From Mesorhizobium temperatum (GTDB taxonomy: Bacteria; Pseudomonadota; Alphaproteobacteria; Rhizobiales; Rhizobiaceae): 64,000 bases of DNA. The stretch spans positions 434,001 to 498,000 of the forward strand of contig NZ_NPKJ01000068.1 in assembly GCF_002284575.1 (NCBI RefSeq), in the 5' to 3' direction. A program made the translations under genes and the position numbers. This document shows positions 1 to 9,067 of this stretch, one piece after another (within the stretch, counting starts at the first letter, position 1; each line of letters opens with the position of its first letter). The notes under the pieces were generated by a model. The model saw only the letters and a program-made list of their open reading frames with translations. It searched no databases and was not told the DNA's origin.

Positions 1-1101
<1,101 letters not shown>

Positions 1102-1115
1102 AGAGAGGGGAGTAC

Positions 1116-1196
1116 GGGAGTAGGGCAGTAAGGCAGTAGGGGAAAATCGCCTCCACTGCCTCGTCCTATTCCCTACTGCCCTACTGCCCTACTCCC
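1116..1196. repeat. 26-bp inverted repeat between convergent genes, probable bidirectional terminator
   Basis: Positions 1116-1141 and 1171-1196 are reverse complements with one mismatch in 26, separated by 29 bases. The arms are built from the unit AGTAGGGC. The right arm contains the stop codon of the ceramidase-like gene (1181-1183). The element lies directly after the acnA stop, so a shared terminator is likely, but there is no clear T-run. Confidence 0.6.
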
Positions 1197-1867
1197 CGCT
1201 GCCCTAACTTCGGCGCCCCGAAGCGCGCCGCCGCCGCCAGCAGCACACCGAGCATCAGTCCGTTGAGGATGTGCCACAGGAAATGCGTGCCGAGCGGGAA
1301 GCTGCCGCAGACCAGCGGATCGATCATCCTGAAGATGACCGACACGACGAAGATCGCCGAGCCCGCCAGATTGTACCAGCCGGCGCGGTTGCCGCTCGCC
1401 GCCACTATGACGCCGAAGAAGGCGAGCGCCAGGAAGGGCGGCAGATAGCCGGTCGTGCCGTTCGATGCCTGGCGCAGCCAGTCCGGCACGGCCCAGGTCA
1501 ACAACCCGGTGACGGCATAGAAGGCGACGAAGATGGCGACCGCCTTGCCCCATTTCATGCCGAGGAAACGGCGCAGGTTGAACAGCGTGTAGGCCAGCGT
1601 GAACCCGGCGATCGGCAGCACGTCGGCCCAGACCGTGCCATGATTGGCAAAGGTGTGGAACAGCGCCGAGCCGATGCCGATCGCCACCACCCACCAGGCC
1701 AGCACTTCGGCGAAGATGCCGGTGCCACGCCGGCGCACCTCCCGGACACCCCACAGCCCGGCGACAAGAAAAGCCAGATTGGTCAGTGCGTTGACCGGCT
1801 CGGCCCAGAGCTCCGGCCCGACCCGCTCGCAGTACAGGTCGACCGGCGTCAGGAGAGTTTGCCACAT
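1181..1867 (-). CDS. ceramidase-family (CREST-type) integral membrane protein
   Basis: This 228-residue protein is mostly hydrophobic, with about seven predicted membrane segments. It carries the pattern of the alkaline ceramidase family and the wider CREST superfamily of membrane hydrolases: an N-terminal DLYCER (residues 11-16), a SALFHT block near residue 68 and a late HFLWHILNG block near residue 195. In that superfamily the Asp, Ser and the histidines form a metal-dependent active site. The bacterial substrate is unknown and may be an amide-linked lipid. It starts with ATG at 1867, and its last codons lie inside the palindrome that follows acnA. Family assignment is fairly secure; function is not. 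Confidence 0.75.
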   Translation of the reverse strand: MWQTLLTPVDLYCERVGPELWAEPVNALTNLAFLVAGLWGVREVRRRGTGIFAEVLAWWVVAIGIGSALFHTFANHGTVWADVLPIAGFTLAYTLFNLRRFLGMKWGKAVAIFVAFYAVTGLLTWAVPDWLRQASNGTTGYLPPFLALAFFGVIVAASGNRAGWYNLAGSAIFVVSVIFRMIDPLVCGSFPLGTHFLWHILNGLMLGVLLAAAARFGAPKLGQRGVGQ

Positions 1868-2045
1868 GCTGATTGTCGCCCGAATCGGTATCTACCCTGA
1901 AGTGTAGCCCGTCCTATTGCGCCCTTGCAGTTGGTTACAGCGGTAAAATTTCACCGCAACGTGACTTCCCGTTGACTGCCGCTTCTGCCACATATTTCGC
2001 CAATCAGAATAAAGCCGGCCATCAACGGCGGGAGTCGAAACGGCT

Positions 2046-2864
2046 ATGACACCTCGAAGACCATTGCGGCTTGCGGCATTGGCGCTGGCCCTCTCGGTGT
2101 TTGCCGGCGCTGGACTTGCCGGCAATGCGCTTGCCGGCGAGGCCGACAAGCCCCAGGCTGACAAAGCCTCGACTGATCAGCCCTTGGGCGTGGTCGAGCT
2201 ATTCACCAGCCAGGGTTGCAGTTCCTGCCTGCCGGCCGATGAATTCTTCGCCGAGCTTGCCACCAAGGAGAACATCGTCGCGCTCGCCTATCATGTCGAC
2301 TACTGGGATTATCTCGGTTGGAAGGACACGCTGAGTCGCAAGGAGAACACCGAGCGGCAGTATGAGTATATGCGTGCCTTCGGCAGCCGCTCGGTCTATA
2401 CGCCGCAGGCCGTCATCAATGGCCGCAGCCATGTCAACGGCGCCCGCCGCAAGGAAGTCGACGGCGCGCTCGCCCGCATGGAAAGATCCGGCGAAGGCAT
2501 GCGGGTCAGCATCAAGGTTAGCCGGACCAGCGACCGCGTCATCATCGACGCCGGCGATGCCGGGACCGGCCCCAGCGATGCCCATGTCGTCATCGTCTAT
2601 TTCGACCCGCCGCAGACGATCAAGATCGGCAAGGGCGAAAACACCGGCCGCAGCATGACTTACTGGAACGCCGTCTCCGGCATCCAGACCGCCGGCATGT
2701 GGCACGGCAAGGCGCAGCGCTACGAATTGCCGATGAGCGTGATTTCCAAGAAAGGCGGCTGCGCCGTGCTGCTGCAATCGGTGGGCAAGGACGGCCTGCC
2801 GGGTCCCATTCTGGGCGCCGCCTTAATCCACAAGCCTTTACCGGCTGCGCATTCTCGGCCGTAG
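2046..2864 (+). CDS. DUF1223 secreted thioredoxin-like protein
   Basis: The 272-residue product has a typical signal peptide, with a hydrophobic stretch near residues 8-30 rich in Ala and Leu. It is followed by VVELFTSQGCSSCLPAD, with cysteines at 58 and 61 in a CxxC arrangement. This is the hallmark of the DUF1223 family, which has a thioredoxin-like fold and is found in Proteobacteria. It probably acts in the periplasm, and a redox role is inferred from CxxC only. The ATG at 2046 fits the signal peptide. The gene is followed by a long hairpin at 2935-2973 that could end its transcript. Confidence 0.85.
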   Translation: MTPRRPLRLAALALALSVFAGAGLAGNALAGEADKPQADKASTDQPLGVVELFTSQGCSSCLPADEFFAELATKENIVALAYHVDYWDYLGWKDTLSRKENTERQYEYMRAFGSRSVYTPQAVINGRSHVNGARRKEVDGALARMERSGEGMRVSIKVSRTSDRVIIDAGDAGTGPSDAHVVIVYFDPPQTIKIGKGENTGRSMTYWNAVSGIQTAGMWHGKAQRYELPMSVISKKGGCAVLLQSVGKDGLPGPILGAALIHKPLPAAHSRP

Positions 2865-3373
2865 CATTTTGCAGCCAAACTCTTCGTTGGCGTCCGACAA
2901 AATGCGTTAAATAACAAATGCGTTAAATAATAAGAGAGCGCAGTTTTGGCGCCACCAAAACGCAAAGCGCTCTAGCCGTCCATTCCACCCAGGCATTAAA
3001 AAACCGACGTCAGCTTGCTTCTGACGCCGGTCATTTAGGTTTTGGGATCGTCGCACCCGATTTTTCCCAAGGAAAAACCGAGGTTGGTTCGATCCGACGC
3101 AGACCCGTGGGCGGGGGGCTTGGGGTTTACGAGCCAGTGCCGGACCGAACCGTCTCAGGCAACACCCGTAAATTCGTCGGACATTGGGGCATTAGCGCGG
3201 ATAAAAGAAGGCAGAATTGTGGCGAAGCATCACCAATTCCAACGGGCGTTTTTATAAACGTGACTGGACACCGGGGAAACGGTGCGGCGCCGCCTTTGTT
3301 CGGCTGGGCTTGCAATTCCACGGCGAAAGCGCCAACTTTGGTTGGCGTAAGATTCATTCGAAGGGATCGAGGC
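2865..3373 (+). other. 509-bp non-coding stretch with several strong hairpins; possible structured RNA or long leader
   Basis: No credible gene is seen here. Structures readable by eye are these. A direct repeat AAATGCGTTAAATA occurs twice at 2900-2930. A nested hairpin lies at 2935-2973. ACCGACGTCAG (3003-3013) pairs with CTGACGCCGGT (3021-3031). GGTTCGATCCG (3086-3096) pairs with CGGACCGAACC (3141-3151) with one mismatch, enclosing GGCT/AGCC. A perfect CGCCAAC-TTTG-GTTGGCG hairpin (3330-3347) sits 26 bases upstream of the DUF2794 start. The 3060-3190 part could be a small RNA; I could not assign an RNA family. Confidence 0.35.
2935..2973. terminator. nested hairpin downstream of DUF1223 gene
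   Basis: The outer arms are AGAGCGC (2935-2941) and GCGCTCT (2967-2973). The inner arms are GTTTTGG (2943-2949) and CCAAAAC (2955-2961). There is no T-run, so termination is a guess; it may instead be a dispersed palindromic repeat. Confidence 0.4.
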
Positions 3374-3760
3374 ATGACTGATCACGGCAGCGGGACGGAG
3401 GATGGGGACGCATCCGCAATACTGATCCCGCTGCATGAGGCAAGACGCGAACGCCTCGACCAGCCGGTGCGGTTCGACCGGCGTGAATTGGACCAGATCC
3501 TGAGGCTTTACGGGCGCATGGTCGCCGCCAATGAATGGCGCGACTACGCCATCGACCATCTTGCCGACCGCGCCGTCTTTTCCGTCTTCCGTCGCACCAG
3601 CGAGGTGCCGCTGTTCCAGATCGTCAAGGATCCGAAGCTGGCGCGCCGGCAAGGCGCATTCGCCGTCATTGCCGCCGGCGGCCGTATTCTCAAGCGCGGC
3701 CAGGAACTTGGCCGCGTGCTCGGCGTCTTCGACCGCACGCTGAAACTGGTCGAGGCCTAA
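3374..3760 (+). CDS. DUF2794 domain-containing protein
   Basis: A soluble 128-residue protein matching the alphaproteobacterial DUF2794 family. The body contains LIPLHEARRERLDQPVRFDR followed by ELDQILRLYGRMVAANEWRD and the late VFRRTSEVPLFQIVKDP. There is no signal peptide, no membrane segment and no recognisable catalytic motif, and the function is unknown. The reading frame is open upstream to 3107, but the ATG at 3374 gives the family's usual N-terminus and has a GAGG just upstream. It converges on an acetyltransferase gene with only four bases between stops. Confidence in the gene is high; nothing can be said about its role. Confidence 0.85.
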   Translation: MTDHGSGTEDGDASAILIPLHEARRERLDQPVRFDRRELDQILRLYGRMVAANEWRDYAIDHLADRAVFSVFRRTSEVPLFQIVKDPKLARRQGAFAVIAAGGRILKRGQELGRVLGVFDRTLKLVEA

Positions 3761-3764
3761 CCAC

Positions 3765-4334
3765 TTATTGCTGCTGGCGGAATCTCCGTTCCGGCAACGA
3801 GTTGGGATCGGGCGGAACCAGAGCTCCGTCATTGATCGGCAGTTGCATGAACACCGTGTCGAGCCAGCGTCCGTGCTTGTAGCCAGAGCCTTCCAGGCGG
3901 CCCGAATGACGAAAGCCGAGCTTTTCATGCAGCCGCACCGAGGCACTGTCCGGCCGACCGTCGCCGATTACCGCGATGATCTGGCGGAAGCCCGCCGCCT
4001 TGGCCGCCTCGATCAGCCCTTGCATCAGCTTGAGCCCGATGCCATGGCCCTTGGCCTCGGGCGCGACATAAACAGAGTCCTCGACGACAAAGCGGTACGC
4101 AGGCCGCGCTCGGAAGGGACCGGCATAGGCATAGCCGAGCACGATGCCGTCTTTTTCCGCCACCAGATAGGGAAAGCCGCCCGCTATCAAACTGTCGAAG
4201 CGTTGGCCCATCTCGGCGCGATCAGGTGGTTCCAGCTCGTAGCTCGCCGTGCCATGGGTCACCGCGTCGGCATAGATATCCGTGATCCGATCGAGATCGG
4301 CCGAAGTCGCGGCGCGTATTGTGATGCTGCTCAT
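3765..4334 (-). CDS. GNAT N-acetyltransferase, phosphinothricin acetyltransferase-like
   Basis: This 189-residue protein resembles the Pat/Bar/YncA branch of the GNAT superfamily, which transfers acetyl from acetyl-CoA to small amines or amino-acid analogues. It begins ITIRAATSADLDRITDIYADAV and continues with HGTASYELEPPDRAEM. It has YAYAGPFRARPAYRFVVEDSVYV and the CoA-binding loop APEAKGHGIGLKLM near residue 95, and then FRHSGRLEGSGYKHGRWLDT. These blocks are diagnostic of methionine-sulfoximine/phosphinothricin-type acetyltransferases. The natural substrate cannot be told from sequence. It converges on DUF2794. The upstream region carries a strong hairpin (4390-4415) that separates it from the Bax-inhibitor gene. 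Confidence 0.85.
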   Translation of the reverse strand: MSSITIRAATSADLDRITDIYADAVTHGTASYELEPPDRAEMGQRFDSLIAGGFPYLVAEKDGIVLGYAYAGPFRARPAYRFVVEDSVYVAPEAKGHGIGLKLMQGLIEAAKAAGFRQIIAVIGDGRPDSASVRLHEKLGFRHSGRLEGSGYKHGRWLDTVFMQLPINDGALVPPDPNSLPERRFRQQQ

Positions 4335-4389
4335 AATTTATGCACGTCAATCATCTGCCGGCCATTTCATCAAAGACCGGGGCAGAAGA

Positions 4390-4415
4390 AAAGGGCGGCC
4401 GTTGGGCCGCCCTTT
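4390..4415. terminator. strong GC-rich terminator-like hairpin
   Basis: AAAGGGCGGCC (4390-4400) and GGCCGCCCTTT (4405-4415) form a perfect 11-bp stem with a GTTG loop. The stem ends in A/T pairs on both sides, so it could act in either direction. On the minus strand it lies downstream of the Bax-inhibitor gene. Confidence 0.6.
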
Positions 4416-4446
4416 CCAAACTCGCTGGTCCAGGGACTTGCCTTAA

Positions 4447-4493
4447 ACCATGATCCCGAAAACTGGGAACCGGTTTTCGGAAAAGATCATGGT
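4447..4493. repeat. dispersed palindrome, family C (ATGATC type)
   Basis: The ends ACCATGATC and GATCATGGT are perfect complements. The core contains CCGAAAA and TTTTCGG around a CCGGTT centre. Related copies lie at 17872-17911, 30071-30118, 33437-33483 and 38108-38156. Confidence 0.75.
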
Positions 4494-4513
4494 CAAACAA
4501 AAAGATAGAGCTC

Positions 4514-4534
4514 CATCCCGACTTTATCGGGATG
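4514..4534 (-). terminator. terminator after Bax-inhibitor-1 gene
   Basis: CATCCCG and CGGGATG form a perfect 7-bp stem with a 7-base loop. On the minus strand it starts 10 bases after the stop codon and is followed by GAGCTCTATCTTTTTG, which gives a short T-run. Confidence 0.55.
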
Positions 4535-4543
4535 AATCAGGCT

Positions 4544-5323
4544 CTAGCGGCGGTCGCCCATGAACTGCAGCAGGAACATGAACAGGTTGATGAAGTCGAG
4601 ATAGAGCCTCAGAGCGCCCATGATCGCCTTGCGGCCGGCGACATCAGTCTCGTCGCCCTCGAAATACATCTCCTTGATGTTCTGCGTATCGTAGGCGGTG
4701 AGACCCGCGAAGATCAGCACGCCGATCGCCGAAACGGCGAAGGAAAGCGCCGACGACTGCAGGAAGATGTTGATCACCATCGCGATGATCAGACCAACCA
4801 GGCCCATGACCAGGAACGAACCGAACGCGGAAAGGTCGCGCTTGGTCGTGTAGCCGTAGAGCGACAGTCCGCCAAAGGCGGCGGCGGTGGCGAAGAAGGT
4901 CTGCGAGATACTGGCGGTGGTGTAGACCAGGAAGATCGACGACAGAGACAGGCCGACGAGGCCGGCATAGACCCAGAACGTCGTCTGCGCGGCCGAAACG
5001 CTCATCGACTGGACACGGAACGACAGGAACATCACCGCTGCCAGCGGGGCAAAGATCACCAGCCATTTCAGCGGCGAACCAAAGATCGCGTAGCCGAAGG
5101 AGGTCAGCATGTCGCCATTCGGCAGCGTGGCGACCGCCGAAGCCGGGTCGGTGGTGGTGGCCAGCATGATCGTGCCGACCGCGGCGAGGCCGGTGATGAG
5201 GAGGCCAAGCCCCATCAGATTGTAGACCTTGATCATATAGGCGCGCAGGCCCTGGTCGATAGCAGCATCGACGCCGGCGCCGGGCACGGCACGCGTCTGA
5301 TAATTGCGAACGGGTTCAGCCAT
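4544..5323 (-). CDS. Bax inhibitor-1 / YccA family membrane protein
   Basis: The 259-residue product has seven hydrophobic segments from about residue 30 to the C-terminus. It matches the Bax inhibitor-1 (TMBIM/YccA) family: an N-terminal IDQGLRAYMIKVYNLMGLGL, a central FWVYAGLVGLSLSSIFLVYT and a late ALRLYLDFINLFMFLLQFMG. Family members are calcium-leak channels or modulators of the membrane protease FtsH; the role here is inferred. A slightly longer start exists at 5335, but ATG 5323 has GAGGA five bases upstream and gives the usual N-terminus MAEPVRNYQ. The gene is monocistronic, with two hairpins after it. Confidence 0.92.
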   Translation of the reverse strand: MAEPVRNYQTRAVPGAGVDAAIDQGLRAYMIKVYNLMGLGLLITGLAAVGTIMLATTTDPASAVATLPNGDMLTSFGYAIFGSPLKWLVIFAPLAAVMFLSFRVQSMSVSAAQTTFWVYAGLVGLSLSSIFLVYTTASISQTFFATAAAFGGLSLYGYTTKRDLSAFGSFLVMGLVGLIIAMVINIFLQSSALSFAVSAIGVLIFAGLTAYDTQNIKEMYFEGDETDVAGRKAIMGALRLYLDFINLFMFLLQFMGDRR

Positions 5324-5564
5324 GGAAATCCTCATATTGCTTCTGCCCCGTCCGGTGGCAGGTCCATTCGGACCGAGGCGCCGCTGGCGGGGCTCCAGCA
5401 TGCCTGCGGCGAAATATGATGGTTATTGGCGTCAAGAACAAGACCGTAACCGAGCGTAATGCTTCGTGAAGGCACGAAAATCCGGATTTATCGGCCTTCC
5501 GAAGCCCAACATTAACAAGATTTAACCGAATCCTGGTCGCGTTGAGCCTGCAGATGCCTGCAGA

Positions 5565-8282
5565 TCAGAGATTGCGCAGCACCGGCGCCGCCTTGTGGCC
5601 CAGCACCCGCCAGGTGCCGGCGAGGCCAATGCCGACCGTGACCACCAGCGCAAAGGCGATGGTTGCCACTGCCACATCAGGCATGAAATGCGATGGCAGC
5701 GTCATGACGCGGGCGACAACGAACCACGCGGCAACCCCGCCTGCCGCCAGCGCGAAGATCGCGGTGGCGAGGCCGATCAGCATGTATTCCAGCGAAAAGG
5801 CCGCGATCAGCGTCTTCCTGGTGGCGCCCAGCGTCTTCAGCACCACTGCATCGTGGATGCGGGCGCGGTTGCCGGCGGCCAGCGCGCCGGCCAGCACCAG
5901 CACCGAGGCAATCAGCGCCACGCCGGCCGCAGCCCTGATCGCGGTGCCGAGTTGCGCCACCAGCCGGTTGACGATGTCGAGCGCGTCCTTGACCCTGACC
6001 GTCGTCACCGCCGGAAAGGCACGGGTGACGGCGTTGAGAAGACGGGCATCGTCGGCCGGCGACGCGCCCTTGTCGTTCAGTGTCGCCAGCCAGCTATGCG
6101 GCGCGCCGGCAAACGTGCTGGGCGAGAACACCATGACGAAATTGATGCCCATCGTCTCCCATTCGACCTGGCGGAAATTGGCGATCTTCGCCGTCACGTT
6201 GCGGCCAAGCACGTTGACGGTGATGGTGTCGCCAAGCTTCAGCCCGATCTCTGCGCCTTCCTCGGCCGAAAACGACACCAGCGGCTCGCCGGCATAGTTG
6301 TCCGGCCACCAGGTGCCTTCGGTCAGCGTCGCATTCGCGGGAATACTGGCCTCGTAGGTCAGCCCGCGATCGCCGCGCAGCACCCAGGCCCCTTCCGGCG
6401 CAACCCTAGCCTTGTCGACGTCGACGCCGTTCAGCGCCATCACCCGGCCGCGCAGCATCGGCACCTTGACCAGCGTGCCCTTCGGCGCTTGCCTGCCGAC
6501 CAGCGCTGAGAACGCGTCGACGTCGCTGCTCTGGATATCGACGAAGAAGAAGTTCGGCGCCTGTTCCGGCAGGCTGCCGGAAATCTGCCGCCTGAGATTG
6601 CCGTCGATCAGCGCCAGCGTCACCAGAAGCGTCAATCCCAGCCCCAGCGACAGCACCACCGACGGCGTCAAGGCACCTGGCCGATGGATGTTGCCGATGG
6701 CGAGCCTGAGCACCGTCGAGCCAACGCGCGGGCTCTTTTTGGCGGCCCACTGCACCAGCGCGCCAACGATGCGCAGCACCAGGAAAGCAAAAATGGTGGC
6801 GCCGACGAAGATCGAGGCGATATAGCGGTCGCCGGAAAACAGAATGGCCAGCGCCGCCAGGAGCAACGCGATGCCGAGCGCCGCCGCCGTGTAGAGCGGG
6901 CGCGGAAAACCGCGGCCCTCAAAACCCATTTCGCGAAACAGCGCCGTCGCCGGCACGTCGCGCGCACGGCCGAGCGGCAGCAAGGCGAAAGCCAGCGTCA
7001 CCAGCAGCCCGAACAGCGCCGCCATGCCGAGTGCGCCGGGATAGAACCCACCTTCCGCCGGCACCGGAATGACCGACTGGAGTACCGCGCTCGCCGCAAA
7101 CGGCATCAGCGCGCCAAGCCCAAGGCCGACCGTGATGCCGAGCGCGGCGATCATCAGTATCTGCACCAGATAGACGGTAAAGACGAAACCGCCCGAAGCG
7201 CCTAGGCTCTTGAAGGTGGCGATGACGCCGCGCTTGCCGTCGAGATAGGCGCGCACCGCATTGGCGACGCCGACGCCGCCGACCACCAGCGCCGTCAGCC
7301 CAACCAGCGTCAGGAACTGCGAAAACCGTTCGATGTTGGAGGACAACGCCGGTGCTGCGTTGCTGCGCGTGCGGATCGACCAGCCGGACTCGGGAAAATC
7401 CTCCGCCGCCTGATCCTGAATGGCTTTTATGCGCGCCTCGCCGGTGCCGCCGGGCAGGCGGACCTTGTAGGCGTTCTCGACCAGGCTGCCGGGCTGGATC
7501 AAACCGGAAGCGGCAAGCCCGTCCGTCGAGATCATCAGCCGCGGCGCAAAGCCGAAGCCGTCGGATACCGCGTCCGGCTCGTTGACGAGCCTGGCGCGCA
7601 GTTCGAAGGTGGCGCTGCCCAGCTTCAGCCGGTCACCGATCCCAAGGTTCAGCCGCTCGAACAAGAGGTCGGGTGCGGCGGCGCCAAAAACACCGGATTT
7701 TTCGCCGAACAGTTCCTGCTTCGACAGCACCGGCTCGGTCTCCAGCGCACCATAGAGCGGATAGGCTCCATCGACCGCCTTGGCCTCGACCAGCGCCTGA
7801 TCGGAACCGTCCTCGAGCCGCGCCATCGAACGCATGTTGGCGCTGTGCGAGACCGTGCCCAGCCCGTCAAGAAAGACGCGCTCGGCTTGTGTCGCGGCGC
7901 GCTGATTGAGCTGGAAACGAAGATCGCCGCCGAGCAGCGACTGGCCTTCGTTGGCGACACCGGCGGTAATCGCCCGGGCCACCGAATTGACGCCACCGAT
8001 CGCCGCGACGCCAAGCGCGATGCAGGCAAGGAAGATCAGGAAGCCGGACAGCCCGCCGCGCATCTCGCGCAGCGAAAAGCGGAAGGCGAGTGAAAAGGTG
8101 CGCGCCCAAGTGGCCGCTTCATCCGGCCGCGGAGCCTGTCCTCTGGCTTGCCGAAGGCAAGACCCGTGGGCGTCCACCTTCTTCCCGAGCTGAGAAGAGG
8201 TCGCCAACGCCGGCGCCAGCCTCTTCTCCCCGCCGGGGAGAAGGTGGCCCGAAGGGCCGGATGAGGGGATCTTGTCAGCCAT
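5565..8282 (-). CDS. ybbP: FtsX-family ABC transporter permease (YbbP-like) with repeat-derived N-terminal segment
   Basis: This is a 905-residue permease of the FtsX/MacB type. It has an N-terminal membrane segment, a large extracytoplasmic domain, a cluster of membrane helices around residues 300-500, a second extracytoplasmic domain and a C-terminal FtsX domain. It pairs with the ATPase immediately upstream, ending four bases before this ATG, and is divergent from the tesA-like esterase. The same grouping occurs in E. coli (tesA/ybbA/ybbP). The conserved N-terminus begins near residue 60 with RTFSLAFRFSLREMRGGL. Residues 5-56 are encoded by a dispersed palindromic repeat read in frame, which is unusual. 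No later ATG gives a complete first helix, so translation through the repeat is likely. Its substrate is unknown; an envelope lipid or lipoprotein role is inferred from the family. Confidence 0.9.
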   Translation of the reverse strand: MADKIPSSGPSGHLLPGGEKRLAPALATSSQLGKKVDAHGSCLRQARGQAPRPDEAATWARTFSLAFRFSLREMRGGLSGFLIFLACIALGVAAIGGVNSVARAITAGVANEGQSLLGGDLRFQLNQRAATQAERVFLDGLGTVSHSANMRSMARLEDGSDQALVEAKAVDGAYPLYGALETEPVLSKQELFGEKSGVFGAAAPDLLFERLNLGIGDRLKLGSATFELRARLVNEPDAVSDGFGFAPRLMISTDGLAASGLIQPGSLVENAYKVRLPGGTGEARIKAIQDQAAEDFPESGWSIRTRSNAAPALSSNIERFSQFLTLVGLTALVVGGVGVANAVRAYLDGKRGVIATFKSLGASGGFVFTVYLVQILMIAALGITVGLGLGALMPFAASAVLQSVIPVPAEGGFYPGALGMAALFGLLVTLAFALLPLGRARDVPATALFREMGFEGRGFPRPLYTAAALGIALLLAALAILFSGDRYIASIFVGATIFAFLVLRIVGALVQWAAKKSPRVGSTVLRLAIGNIHRPGALTPSVVLSLGLGLTLLVTLALIDGNLRRQISGSLPEQAPNFFFVDIQSSDVDAFSALVGRQAPKGTLVKVPMLRGRVMALNGVDVDKARVAPEGAWVLRGDRGLTYEASIPANATLTEGTWWPDNYAGEPLVSFSAEEGAEIGLKLGDTITVNVLGRNVTAKIANFRQVEWETMGINFVMVFSPSTFAGAPHSWLATLNDKGASPADDARLLNAVTRAFPAVTTVRVKDALDIVNRLVAQLGTAIRAAAGVALIASVLVLAGALAAGNRARIHDAVVLKTLGATRKTLIAAFSLEYMLIGLATAIFALAAGGVAAWFVVARVMTLPSHFMPDVAVATIAFALVVTVGIGLAGTWRVLGHKAAPVLRNL
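8117..8269. repeat. palindromic repeat, family A, inside the ybbP coding region
   Basis: It contains CTTCTCCCCGCCGGGGAGAAG and ends that pair as CATCCGGCC/GGCCGGATG. It shares the module GGTCTTGCCT(T/C)CGGCAAGCC plus GACAGGCTCCG with the copies at 12522 and 50562. It is translated in frame as residues 5-56 of the permease. Confidence 0.8.
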
Positions 8283-8286
8283 TGCG

Positions 8287-8982
8287 CTACGCCGTCACTT
8301 TAAGCAATGGGGCGTCCTCGATCCGGCCCGACCGCATCGATACCTGCCGGGAGCAGCGTGCGGCAAGCGCCGGATCGTGGGTGACCAGCACCAGCGTCAT
8401 GCCGCGCTCGGCCGCCTTGGCGAACAGAAGATCGGCGACCTGCCGTCCCGTGGTCTGGTCGAGATTGCCGGTCGGCTCGTCGGCGATCAGGATGCGCGGC
8501 GACGGCGCCAGCGCCCGGGCGATCGCCACACGCTGCTGTTCGCCGCCGGACAATTCGCCGGGATAGTGGGTGATGCGGTCACTCAAGCCCACCGCCTCCA
8601 GCTCCCGCGCCGCCACCCCGAACGGATCGGTATGGCCGGCAAGTTCCAGCGGCACTGCGACATTTTCGAGCGCCGTCATATTGGGAATGAGGTGGAAGGA
8701 CTGGAAGACGATGCCAATGTTTCGTCCCCGAAACGATGCAATCCGATCTTCGCTCTTGCCGTTCAGCAATTCGCCGGCAATTCGTACCGTACCCGAATCG
8801 ACCCTTTCCAAGCCGGCCAACACCATGAGCAGCGTCGACTTTCCCGAGCCCGACGGCCCGACGATGCCGGTCGCCTCGCCATCAGCCACATCGAGGCTGA
8901 CACTTTTCAGCACATGAACGGAAGACGCTCCTTCGCCGAGCGTCAGCGATACGTCTTTCAGCGCGATGACGGCTTCTGTCAA
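8287..8982 (-). CDS. ybbA: ABC transporter ATP-binding protein (YbbA/LolD-like)
   Basis: A 231-residue ATPase with all ABC motifs: Walker A GPSGSGKST near residue 42, signature LSGGEQQRVAIARAL near 145, Walker B ILIADEPTGNLD near 165 and a final LVTHD histidine. Sequence style and partner place it with the YbbA/LolD/MacB exporter ATPases that drive FtsX-type permeases. The start appears to be TTG at 8982, giving MTEAVIALKDVSLTLG, with AGGA upstream; no ATG fits better. The permease gene follows four bases after its stop, so translational coupling is expected. The promoter region is shared with the divergent esterase gene. Confidence 0.93.
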   Translation of the reverse strand: MTEAVIALKDVSLTLGEGASSVHVLKSVSLDVADGEATGIVGPSGSGKSTLLMVLAGLERVDSGTVRIAGELLNGKSEDRIASFRGRNIGIVFQSFHLIPNMTALENVAVPLELAGHTDPFGVAARELEAVGLSDRITHYPGELSGGEQQRVAIARALAPSPRILIADEPTGNLDQTTGRQVADLLFAKAAERGMTLVLVTHDPALAARCSRQVSMRSGRIEDAPLLKVTA

Positions 8983-9067
8983 AATAAAATCGTCCTATAT
9001 GGGAGAGGGGAGGCTGGAATTCTGCCTGCCGCCAACAAAATGTCATTCGTCATATGGGGCCTGCCGC

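Noticed and set aside
3078-3100. A T-loop-like GGTTCGATCC that might mark a tRNA
   Set aside because: The flanking bases do not form a T stem, and no acceptor or anticodon stem can be drawn around it.
8966-9067. Earlier in-frame start for the tesA-like esterase
   Set aside because: It would place about 34 hydrophilic residues before a good signal peptide and would overlap the divergent ybbA start.
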